Positions 1 through 5,091 of a stretch of DNA of 5,353 nt are shown piece by piece. Below the pieces are notes generated by a model. The model was not told the origin of the DNA and searched no databases. It worked only from the letters and a program-made list of their open reading frames with translations. Position numbers and translations under genes: made by a program. This DNA is from an uncultured Clostridia bacterium. GTDB taxonomy: Bacteria; Bacillota; Clostridia; TANB77; CAG-508. The first letter of the stretch is position 1, and each line of letters opens with the position of its first letter. Where the stretch lies: positions 1 through 5,353 of the forward strand of contig CALXAW010000089.1 of assembly GCA_944386375.1 (NCBI GenBank), in the 5' to 3' direction.

Positions 1-600
1 GCGAAGAAGTATATAGAAAGTATAAAAGGAGGGGATGCTTATACTACATTAAAACCAACAAAAGTAATATTAATAGCAAATTTTGAGGTAAAAAGGCTAA
101 AAGAGCTAAAAGAAATAGCAACATCATTTGAAATATTAGACAAAAAAACAGGGAAGGTATTATTGACTGAGGATTTAGAGATTGTTATAATAGATATAAC
201 AAAAATGAAGAAATATAAAACAGAAAACAAAGAATTAGAGAACTGGTTAAAATTCATACAAGATCCAAATAAGTTAGGGGGAGATATTTTGGATAAGAAT
301 GAAGCAATAAAAGAGGCGAAAAAGGTATATGACGAATTAATGGCAGACGAACATGAAAGAACACTAATAAAATTAAGAGAAAAATACATAAGAGATTATA
401 ACACAATAAAAGAAGATGGGTATAACAATGGATATAATGATGGCAAAGATGCTGGACTAACCCAAGGCAAAGAGCTTGGAGCAAAAGAAAAAATGGTGGA
501 AATAGCTAAAAAAATGCTAAAAGAAAATGTAGATGTAGATTTTATTGTTAAAATGACAGGATTAAGTAAAGAAGAATTGGAAAAACTAAAAGATAAATAA
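1..600 (+). CDS. Rpn family recombination-promoting nuclease / putative transposase (PDDEXK_2), 5' truncated by window edge
   Basis: The frame is open from base 1 to a TAA at 598-600, giving the last 199 residues; the start and the catalytic N-terminal part lie outside the window. Family members are usually around 280-310 residues. Family-like landmarks are a KKYIESIKGGDAYTTLKPT segment near the beginning, then KVILIANFE, then LEIVIIDITKM, then KELENWLKF, and a C-terminal block ending in VDFIVKMTGLSKEELEKLK, the short helix-turn-helix-like tail common in these proteins. Before the tail, glycines recur every fourth residue (codons at 418, 430, 442, 454, 466, 478) in a charged linker. Rpn proteins belong to the PD-(D/E)XK nuclease fold; E. 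coli members promote RecA-independent recombination, and many are annotated as transposases. The catalytic D/E/K residues are not visible, so activity cannot be judged. A TTG at 163 could be mistaken for a start, but homologous-looking sequence continues upstream of it. Confidence 0.85.
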   Translation, partial: AKKYIESIKGGDAYTTLKPTKVILIANFEVKRLKELKEIATSFEILDKKTGKVLLTEDLEIVIIDITKMKKYKTENKELENWLKFIQDPNKLGGDILDKNEAIKEAKKVYDELMADEHERTLIKLREKYIRDYNTIKEDGYNNGYNDGKDAGLTQGKELGAKEKMVEIAKKMLKENVDVDFIVKMTGLSKEELEKLKDK

Positions 601-696
601 TGTCAGTAGGGAGGTAGATTTTCGACAACTTCAGCAATGCAAATACCCTTACGACCAGCTCAACATAATACAAATCAATATCAACAACATATAATA

Positions 697-747
697 AAAA
701 CCTCAGCTCCACGGTGTGGCAAACCGCCTACCATGGACTGAGGTTTT
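697..747. terminator. Long GC-rich hairpin, probable bidirectional terminator (better on minus strand)
   Basis: The outer arms aaaacctcag (697-706) and ctgaggtttt (738-747) are exact reverse complements of 10 bp. Inside them, 708-714 pairs with 731-737, and 718-720 (ggc) pairs with 726-728 (gcc). The single 712/733 mismatch of the plus strand becomes a G-U wobble in minus-strand RNA, so the minus transcript forms an almost continuous stem of about 21 bp with a 5-base loop. The minus transcript then runs into UUUUUAUUAU, and the plus transcript into UUUUGUU. It lies beyond both the plus-strand Rpn gene and the minus-strand oxidoreductase, so it could insulate the two converging units. It could instead be a dispersed palindromic repeat. 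Confidence 0.6.
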
Positions 748-757
748 GTTGGAATAT

Positions 758-798
758 AAAAAAAGAACTAGATAACTGGTTAAGAAGCAATCTAGTTC
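758..798 (-). terminator. Intrinsic terminator of the FAD/Rieske oxidoreductase gene
   Basis: The perfect 9-bp arms gaactagat (765-773) and atctagttc (790-798) enclose a 16-base loop. Read on the minus strand the stem is followed at once by seven T (A tract 758-764), the classic layout of a Rho-independent terminator. On the plus strand there is no T tract after the stem, so it acts leftward. It lies about 115 bases beyond the stop of the oxidoreductase gene, so that mRNA would carry a fairly long A/U-rich 3' tail. The stem is A/T-rich, which may be why a second, stronger hairpin follows at 697-747. Confidence 0.6.
762..788 (+). repeat. Short echo of the Rpn coding sequence (possible decayed paralogue remnant)
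   Basis: Bases 762-785 match bases 229-252, inside the Rpn gene, at 21 of 24 positions. In the corresponding frame they encode KELDNWLR against KELENWLK in the gene. That frame then reads SNLVQ and stops at a TAA at 801-803. The upstream part of the frame (738-761) shows no further resemblance to the family. The segment overlaps the minus-strand terminator hairpin. It may be the tail of a second, degraded Rpn copy; chance similarity in AT-rich DNA is possible but less likely given the in-frame conservative substitutions. Confidence 0.4.
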
Positions 799-912
799 AA
801 TAAACAAAAAATATAAAATATATAAATATATAATTTATACTGTAATTGTAGCAAAGAGAAAAGCATAAGTCAACAAATTAGCAAAAAAAACTTGTAAATT
901 CGCAAAATATTA

Positions 913-2412
913 TTATAAATTGTATATTTCTAGTCCATTTATTGCTGGGTCAAATATGTTTGTACCCATATAGTTAAAACGAGAACCATGGCAGGGGCAA
1001 TCCCAGGTTTTGTCTAGGTTGTTCCAATTAAGTAGGCACCCTAGGTGTGTGCATATAGGGTTTACTGCAAAAATATTACCAGATGTGTCTTTGTATACAC
1101 CTATTTTATGGCCATTTATTTCTAAAATCTTACCTGTATCTTTTTCTATGCTGTCTAATGTATCTGTTGGAATTTTAAATTTATCTGTAATTAAGCCTTC
1201 TGTTGTGTCTTTTATCATATTTCTTACTTCCCATCTGTTTTTTACAGGTTGTAAGCGTGTTGATGTAAAAACTTCTTCATATTTGTTTTCTATACCAAGT
1301 ATTTTATCTGTAACAATGTTTGCAGCAACATTAGAAGATGTCATTCCCCATTTATTAAAACCTGTGCCTATATACATATTTGGCATTAAATTTGAGTATT
1401 CGCCTATATATGGTATTTTGTCTAAAGTGACACAGTCTTGTGTATTCCACCTATATAAAATTTCGCAATCTGGGTAATATTTTTTTGCCTCTTCTTCTAA
1501 TTTATTATATATAAAAGTAGTGTCTATTTTTTCGCCAGTTTTGTGGCTGTAACCGCCTACAAGTAGCAATTCTTTATCTGGTGTTGCAACTGTTCTATAA
1601 GAAAATGGCGGTGTTTCTGTGCTTATATACATACCATTAAATAATTTTGTTTTTGGGTCAATTGCAATAACATAAGAAATTACTTGATACATTTTTGCAA
1701 AATAAAAACCGGGTACTTTTAAAAATGGGTAATGTGATGCAAGTACTACATATTTTGATTTTATTTTGTTTGAATGTGTATATGAATAATAATAATTGCC
1801 GTCTTTTTTTACATCTGTTATTGTGGAGTTTGTAAATATTTGTCCATCATTTCGTAAAATACTATTACATAAACCTAGTATATATTTTCTTGGGTGAAAT
1901 TGTGCTTGATTTTTAAATTTGATTGCACCTAATGTATTAAAAGGTAATTCTGTTTTTGTAACAAATTCTGCATCAAAATTTAAAGAGTGCATAGCTGCTA
2001 CTTCTGCCTTTATTTTTTCTATATCTTGCTCATTTGTTGTGTATACATAGTTATCTTCATATTTAAAGTCACATTCTATATTTTCTGAGTCTATTATATT
2101 TTTTATATTTGCAATTGCTTCTTGGTTGGCATTTAAGTATTTTTGTGCAAAATTTGTATTATATGATTGTATTAAATAATCATATATAAGTCCATGTTGG
2201 CTTGTTATTTTAGCGGTTGTATGTCCACTTGTATGTGTGCCTACTTCTTGTTTGTCTATTATTACAACTTTTAACCCTTTTTTGGCTAAATAATATGCTG
2301 TAGTTAAACCAAATAAACCAGCACCTATTATACATACATCACAAGCTATATCTTGTGCAAGTTTTTCAAAAGTTGCATTATTTTTGGTAGAGTCTATCCA
2401 ATATGAATCCAC
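913..2412 (-). CDS. FAD-dependent oxidoreductase with C-terminal Rieske [2Fe-2S] domain (YhfW-like)
   Basis: The product is 499 residues, full length for the YhfW-like family (about 500). The N-terminal part is a DAO-type FAD-binding fold: CDVCIIGAGLFGLTTAYYLA gives a Rossmann GxGxxG at residues 30-35, with an acidic residue (D53) ending the second strand, and SGHTTAKITSQHGLIY follows around 62-77. The last 100 or so residues form a Rieske domain: C454-T-H456 and C472-P-C-H475 are the iron ligands, and C459 and C474 fit the disulfide pair of high-potential Rieske proteins. The expected role is a soluble flavin/iron-sulfur redox enzyme moving electrons between a substrate amine or similar donor and the cluster; the substrate is not known for this family. 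There is no signal peptide or membrane segment. The start is GTG at 2410-2412, supported by AAGGAGG 7 nt upstream. It is a single-gene unit, divergent from dedA. Confidence 0.9.
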   Translation of the reverse strand: MDSYWIDSTKNNATFEKLAQDIACDVCIIGAGLFGLTTAYYLAKKGLKVVIIDKQEVGTHTSGHTTAKITSQHGLIYDYLIQSYNTNFAQKYLNANQEAIANIKNIIDSENIECDFKYEDNYVYTTNEQDIEKIKAEVAAMHSLNFDAEFVTKTELPFNTLGAIKFKNQAQFHPRKYILGLCNSILRNDGQIFTNSTITDVKKDGNYYYSYTHSNKIKSKYVVLASHYPFLKVPGFYFAKMYQVISYVIAIDPKTKLFNGMYISTETPPFSYRTVATPDKELLLVGGYSHKTGEKIDTTFIYNKLEEEAKKYYPDCEILYRWNTQDCVTLDKIPYIGEYSNLMPNMYIGTGFNKWGMTSSNVAANIVTDKILGIENKYEEVFTSTRLQPVKNRWEVRNMIKDTTEGLITDKFKIPTDTLDSIEKDTGKILEINGHKIGVYKDTSGNIFAVNPICTHLGCLLNWNNLDKTWDCPCHGSRFNYMGTNIFDPAINGLEIYNL

Positions 2413-2419
2413 AAAAATT

Positions 2420-2426
2420 CCTCCTT
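2420..2426 (-). promoter_or_regulatory. Ribosome binding site fixing the GTG start of the FAD/Rieske gene
   Basis: On the minus strand this reads AAGGAGG, a full Shine-Dalgarno match, seven bases before GTG at 2412. The nearby ATG at 2427-2429 (minus) lies upstream of the site and out of frame, so GTG is the preferred start. Confidence 0.8.
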
Positions 2427-2430
2427 CATT

Positions 2431-2437
2431 AAATTAT
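2431..2437. repeat. Possible target-site duplication, left copy (AAATTAT)
   Basis: The heptamer aaattat occurs here and again at 2651-2657, on either side of the palindromic element. If it is a duplication, the inserted unit would be 2438-2650. The inverted repeats then sit slightly asymmetrically (7 nt inside on the left, 5 nt on the right), and short A/T-only repeats are common here, so support is weak. Confidence 0.25.
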
Positions 2438-2444
2438 TTTTGAG

Positions 2445-2476
2445 AACTGATTAGCATATAATATTTGAAAAATTTC
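2445..2476 (+). repeat. Left terminal inverted repeat, 32 bp
   Basis: This is an exact reverse complement of 2614-2645. It contains TATAAT at 2457-2462 on the plus strand, but there is no matching -35 at proper spacing, so I do not call a promoter. It begins 18 bases upstream of the RBS of the leftward oxidoreductase gene, so it must lie in or next to that gene's promoter or leader. Confidence 0.85.
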
Positions 2477-2613
2477 TCGGCTCATTCCAGAACTTAAGAA
2501 GTTCTAATATAATTTTCTGGCATTCTTTTTGTCAAATTTTTTCTACCGAAAAAATTCAGCAACCATTTCCCTCAAATTATATAAGAACTTCTAAAGTTCT
2601 TCCAATCACATTC

Positions 2614-2645
2614 GAAATTTTTCAAATATTATATGCTAATCAGTT
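2614..2645 (-). repeat. Right terminal inverted repeat, 32 bp
   Basis: This is an exact reverse complement of 2445-2476. It ends 120 bases before the DedA start codon and about 55 bases upstream of the likely DedA -35 box. Confidence 0.85.
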
Positions 2646-2650
2646 TTATA

Positions 2651-2657
2651 AAATTAT
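2651..2657. repeat. Possible target-site duplication, right copy (AAATTAT)
   Basis: Identical to 2431-2437 on the other side of the palindromic element. The same caution applies: seven A/T bases can recur by chance. Confidence 0.25.
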
Positions 2658-2699
2658 AATTATTATTTCCAAAAATTTAAGAATAAATCCATAAAAGGG

Positions 2700-2728
2700 T
2701 GGAAAAATGATATAAATAGTGGTATATT
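2700..2728 (+). promoter_or_regulatory. Candidate sigma-A promoter for the DedA-M18 unit
   Basis: TGGAAA at 2700-2705 and TATATT at 2723-2728 are separated by 17 bases, and the -10 carries an extended TGn (2720-2722). The -35 matches consensus at four of six positions. The predicted start near 2735 would give a leader of about 30 bases ending in the AAAGGAG site. This is the best candidate in the gap, but AT-rich sequence gives many weak alternatives. Confidence 0.45.
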
Positions 2729-2752
2729 AATAAAGTAAAATAAAAAATAGAA

Positions 2753-2759
2753 AAAGGAG
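2753..2759 (+). promoter_or_regulatory. Ribosome binding site that selects the DedA start
   Basis: AAAGGAG lies six bases before ATG at 2766 and only two before the out-of-frame ATG at 2762. The spacing therefore favours 2766, which opens the DedA reading frame, over 2762, whose 73-codon frame encodes nothing recognisable. Confidence 0.75.
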
Positions 2760-2765
2760 CAATGT

Positions 2766-3395
2766 ATGGAAGATTTAATACTATCAATAATGGACCAATT
2801 TGGATACTTTGGGGTATTTTTGCTAATAACAATAGAAAATGTATTTCCACCAATACCTTCAGAAGTAGTACTTTTATTTGGTGGATTTATGACAACACAA
2901 ACAAACCTAAACATAGTAGGAATGATAATATTTGCAACATTAGGTTCGTTAGTTGGAGCAATTGTACTTTATTACATAGGTAAAATACTAAATAAAGAAA
3001 GGCTAAAAAGAATAGTATCAGGAAAAATTGGAAAAACATTAAGAATAAAGCCAGAAGACATAGAAAAGGCAGACCACTGGTTTGACACCAAAGGAAATAA
3101 ATCTGTATTTTTTTGTAGATTTGTACCTATAGTAAGAAGCCTTATATCAATTCCAGCAGGTATGAGCGAAATGCCAATGGTTAAATTCTTAATTTATACA
3201 ACTGCAGGTTCACTTATTTGGAACACAGTATTAATAACAATTGGTAATAAAGTAGGGGCGAATTGGGAATCAATTTTAGGTATATTTGACCAATATTCTC
3301 ACATAGTTTTAGCATTATTAGTTGTTATATTTATAGTATTTGTTGGCGTATTTTACTACAAGAGAATTAAAGGAGACGAAAAAAAAGAAAAATAA
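2766..3395 (+). CDS. DedA family integral membrane protein (VTT/SNARE-associated domain)
   Basis: The product is 209 residues, normal for DedA proteins (about 200-220). DedA proteins sit in the cytoplasmic membrane; members include undecaprenyl-phosphate flippases/recyclers, and others affect membrane potential and envelope integrity. Family signatures visible here are E24-N-x-F-P-P-I-P-S-E33 in the first re-entrant region, and F-C-R118-F-V-P121-x-V-R124-S followed by P130-A-G-M, with G148 and W152 before a hydrophobic stretch. Hydrophobic segments lie at about 11-40, 50-72, 138-160 and a strong final helix at 178-198. The protein ends in a lysine-rich, presumably cytoplasmic tail (YYKRIKGDEKKEK). 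The start at 2766 is set by AAAGGAG six bases upstream. It is the first gene of a likely two-gene unit; the M18 aminopeptidase follows after 23 nt. Which lipid it carries cannot be told from sequence. Confidence 0.92.
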   Translation: MEDLILSIMDQFGYFGVFLLITIENVFPPIPSEVVLLFGGFMTTQTNLNIVGMIIFATLGSLVGAIVLYYIGKILNKERLKRIVSGKIGKTLRIKPEDIEKADHWFDTKGNKSVFFCRFVPIVRSLISIPAGMSEMPMVKFLIYTTAGSLIWNTVLITIGNKVGANWESILGIFDQYSHIVLALLVVIFIVFVGVFYYKRIKGDEKKEK

Positions 3396-3418
3396 AATTT
3401 TAAGAAGGGCGTGATTAT

Positions 3419-4816
3419 ATGGAAGAAAAATTACAAGATAAGCTTTGCATAAAAAAAGAAAAGGGTTGGTGTAATATAAGCCAAGAAGAAAAAGATAAAA
3501 TATTTAATTTTAGTAAAGGCTATATTGAGTTTTTAAATAAAGCAAAAACAGAAAGAGAAGTAATAGAATATGCTAAAAAAGTAGCAGAAGAACATGGCTA
3601 TAAAGATATAGCTACATTTGAACAATTACAAACAGGTGATAAAGTATATTTTGTAAATAGAGATAAAAGCATGTATTTAGCTATAATAGGGCAAGAAAAA
3701 TTAGAAAATGGAATTAATATAATAGGCTCACATGTGGACTCACCAAGGTTAGACCTAAAGCCAACACCATTATATGAAGATACAGATTTTGCATATTTTA
3801 AAACACATTATTATGGTGGAATAAAAAAATATCAATGGACAGCAATTCCAATTAGTATGCATGGTGTTATAGTAAAAACAAATGGAGAAAAGGTTACAAT
3901 AAATATAGGTGAGGCAGATGAAGACCCAATATTTACAATTACAGACTTATTACCACATTTAGCACAAGACCAAATGCAAAAAAAATTAAAAGATGGTATA
4001 GAAGCAGAAAATATGAATTTACTAATAGGTAGCATTCCATATAATGATAAAGATGTACAAGAAAAAGTAAAATTAAATATACTAAATATATTAAACCAAA
4101 AATATGGAATAACAGAAGCGGACTTTCAAAGTAGCGAAATAGAGTTAGTACCTGCATTTAAGGCTAAAAGCTTAGGACTTGATATGTCTATGGTTGCAGG
4201 TTATGGCCAAGATGATAGAGTATGTGCATATACATCTTTTATGGCAATGATGGATTTGCAAAATGTAAAAACTACAGCAGTATGCATATTATCTGACAAA
4301 GAAGAAATAGGTAGTATGGGTAATACTGGTATGGAATCACATATGTTTGACTATTTTATTTCTGAATTATTAAATAAAACAGGAGAAAATAGACCAAACT
4401 TATTAGATAAAGTATTTTGCTATTCAAAAATGCTTTCATCTGATGTTGATGCAGGTGTTGACCCAATTTATGTAAGTGTACATGATAAAACAAATAACTC
4501 ATTTTTAGGTAATGGTATAACAATGAATAAATATACAGGAGCAAGAGGTAAGTCTGGTGCTTCTGATGCAAGTGCAGAATATGTTGCTTGGATGAGAAAT
4601 GTGCTAGAAAAAAATAATATAAAATACCAAGTTGCAGAAATGGGCAAAGTTGATGTTGGCGGAGGCGGAACAATTGCATACATTCTTGCAAATAAAGGTG
4701 TAGATGTAATAGATTGTGGTGTTCCAGTTCTCTCAATGCATTCACCATATGAAGTTGCAAGTAAATATGATATTTATTGTGCATATAAAACATATAGTGC
4801 TTTTTGGAAAGAATAG
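3419..4816 (+). CDS. apeA: M18 family aminopeptidase (aminopeptidase I type)
   Basis: The product is 465 residues, the usual length of clostridial ApeA proteins. M18 enzymes are cytoplasmic, oligomeric di-zinc exopeptidases that remove N-terminal residues from peptides; they act in peptide turnover. The metal site is complete: H105 and D107 in GSHVDSPR, D265 in GYGQDDR, E295 (general base) and E296 in SDKEEIGS, D342 in LSSDVDAGVDP, and H441 in LSMHSPYE. Other family blocks are KPTPLYED (114-121), YYGGIKKYQW (131-140), NKYTGARGKSGASDAS (370-385) and DVGGGGTIA (412-420). There is no signal peptide. The start ATG at 3419 has AGAAGGG nine bases upstream and lies 23 nt after the DedA stop, so it is probably co-transcribed. 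No terminator follows; the next promoter begins four bases after the stop. Substrate preference (acidic, neutral or other residues) is not predictable here. The symbol follows the family; the assignment is by motif and length. Confidence 0.93.
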   Translation: MEEKLQDKLCIKKEKGWCNISQEEKDKIFNFSKGYIEFLNKAKTEREVIEYAKKVAEEHGYKDIATFEQLQTGDKVYFVNRDKSMYLAIIGQEKLENGINIIGSHVDSPRLDLKPTPLYEDTDFAYFKTHYYGGIKKYQWTAIPISMHGVIVKTNGEKVTINIGEADEDPIFTITDLLPHLAQDQMQKKLKDGIEAENMNLLIGSIPYNDKDVQEKVKLNILNILNQKYGITEADFQSSEIELVPAFKAKSLGLDMSMVAGYGQDDRVCAYTSFMAMMDLQNVKTTAVCILSDKEEIGSMGNTGMESHMFDYFISELLNKTGENRPNLLDKVFCYSKMLSSDVDAGVDPIYVSVHDKTNNSFLGNGITMNKYTGARGKSGASDASAEYVAWMRNVLEKNNIKYQVAEMGKVDVGGGGTIAYILANKGVDVIDCGVPVLSMHSPYEVASKYDIYCAYKTYSAFWKE

Positions 4817-4820
4817 TAGC

Positions 4821-4849
4821 TTGAAATACTTCAATAATCATTGTATAAT
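4821..4849 (+). promoter_or_regulatory. Strong sigma-A-type promoter for the small ORF
   Basis: TTGAAA (4821-4826) and TATAAT (4844-4849) are spaced by exactly 17 bases, matching consensus at 11 of 12 positions. The predicted start near 4856-4857 would leave a leader of only about 17 bases, with AAAGGA (4858-4863) almost at the 5' end. This is the best promoter match I can see in the window, and it lies immediately after the aminopeptidase stop. Confidence 0.75.
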
Positions 4850-4859
4850 AGTTATTGAA
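4830..4859. promoter_or_regulatory. Dyad centred on the -10 box, possible operator
   Basis: The arms TTCAATAA (4830-4837) and TTATTGAA (4852-4859) are exact reverse complements of 8 bp with a 14-base spacer. The centre falls at the start of the TATAAT box and the right arm covers the predicted transcription start. This is a typical place for a repressor to bind. It does not match a Fur, PerR, Zur or LexA box well enough to name a regulator. Confidence 0.4.
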
Positions 4860-4873
4860 AGGATGGTTTGAAA

Positions 4874-5047
4874 ATGGGATTATTAGCAAATAAAGATAAC
4901 GAAATGAATGCTGGTAAAGCACTTGAAGATATGATGGATAAATTTGGAGTGAATTTAGACGACTTTGAAGAAAATGATAATGACGACAATGACGAAATAA
5001 ATAAAAGAAGAAAAGATAAAAACGAAAAAGAAAAACTAGATTATTAG
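4874..5047 (+). CDS. Small highly charged hypothetical protein (57 aa)
   Basis: ATG at 4874 opens a 57-codon frame ending in TAG at 5045-5047. AAAGGA (4858-4863) lies ten bases upstream, and a near-consensus promoter precedes it. A 13-bp-stem terminator follows 44 nt after the stop, so promoter, RBS, frame and terminator form a complete small transcription unit. The N-terminal half (about residues 1-28, including KALEDMMDKFGVNL) looks amphipathic and helix-forming. It is followed by an acidic Asp/Asn/Glu block (LDDFEENDNDDNDE, 28-41) and then a basic-rich mixed-charge tail (INKRRKDKNEKEKLDY, 42-57), probably disordered. There is no signal peptide, membrane helix or cysteine. I recognise no family and propose no function. 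The antisense frame over this region is rich in Tyr, His and Leu and looks like a shadow. Confidence 0.7.
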   Translation: MGLLANKDNEMNAGKALEDMMDKFGVNLDDFEENDNDDNDEINKRRKDKNEKEKLDY

Positions 5048-5091
5048 AATATGTTGTATTTGAACAATAGCGATTTTTCCTATTCAATAAG

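Larger units (their letters stand above)
601..912. other. Gene-free spacer between Rpn gene and leftward oxidoreductase gene
   Basis: This stretch holds no credible gene on either strand. Bases 601-660 and 701-740 are about 45-60% G+C, well above the AT-rich flanks, then 800-912 returns to very A/T-rich sequence. The recognisable contents are the hairpin at 697-747, the hairpin plus A/T tract at 758-798, and a 24-base match to the Rpn coding region at 762-785. In 601-660 there is only a weak possible pairing of gtaggg (606-611) with the ccc and tac of cccttac (647-653). Confidence 0.6.
2445..2645. mobile_element. MITE-like 201-bp palindromic element with perfect 32-bp terminal inverted repeats
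   Basis: Bases 2445-2476 and 2614-2645 are perfect reverse complements over 32 bp (outer end aactgattagca). The interior is also symmetric. Two matching small hairpins lie just inside the arms: 2489-2495 pairs with 2499-2505, and 2583-2590 pairs with 2594-2601. Bases 2507-2515 pair with 2574-2582. At the exact centre, 2535-2543 pairs with 2548-2556 around the loop tacc. There is no ORF in it. The size, long terminal inverted repeats, absence of coding capacity and intergenic position match a miniature inverted-repeat transposable element. I recognise no parent insertion sequence. An alternative is a large structured regulatory or cruciform-forming DNA between the two divergent genes. Confidence 0.6.

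Noticed and set aside
39..389. Minus-strand 116-codon frame opposite the Rpn gene
   Set aside because: It is Ser/Phe/Ile-rich, the typical shadow of a lysine- and glutamate-rich gene on the other strand, with no RBS.
163..600. TTG at 163 as the real start of the Rpn gene
   Set aside because: The frame is open back to base 1 and the upstream residues (KKYIESIKGGDAYTTLKP) fit the family, so the gene starts before the window.
765..798. The 34-base hairpin as a tRNA or attachment site
   Set aside because: It is a single stem-loop, far too short for a tRNA, with no cloverleaf arms; a seven-T tract on the minus strand explains it as a terminator.
1010..1477. Plus-strand 155-codon frame inside the FAD/Rieske gene
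   Set aside because: It lies opposite the Rieske domain, whose ligands and spacing are fully conserved; no motif or RBS supports the antisense frame.
2445..2462. TTGAGA (2440-2445) with TATAAT (2457-2462) as a promoter reading into the element
   Set aside because: The spacing is only 11 bases, too short for sigma-A.
2445..2645. The palindromic element as a CRISPR array or riboswitch
   Set aside because: There are no direct repeats with spacers, and the layout is a single inverted symmetric unit between divergent genes with no recognisable aptamer core.
2762..2983. 73-codon plus-strand frame starting four bases before the DedA start
   Set aside because: Its ATG is only two bases from the Shine-Dalgarno sequence, the protein shows no family features, and the overlapping DedA frame has clear motifs.
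4356..5087. Long minus-strand open frame (243 codons) opposite the aminopeptidase and the small ORF
   Set aside because: The composition is dominated by Tyr, His, Leu and Phe as expected of the antisense of AT-rich coding DNA; it runs across a stop, a promoter and another gene, and has no recognisable motif.
5061..5087. Stem-loop between the small ORF and its terminator (aatag / ctatt plus ttg / caa)
   Set aside because: It needs a three-base bulge, has only eight A/T-rich pairs and no T tract; the 5092-5121 stem is the clear terminator.
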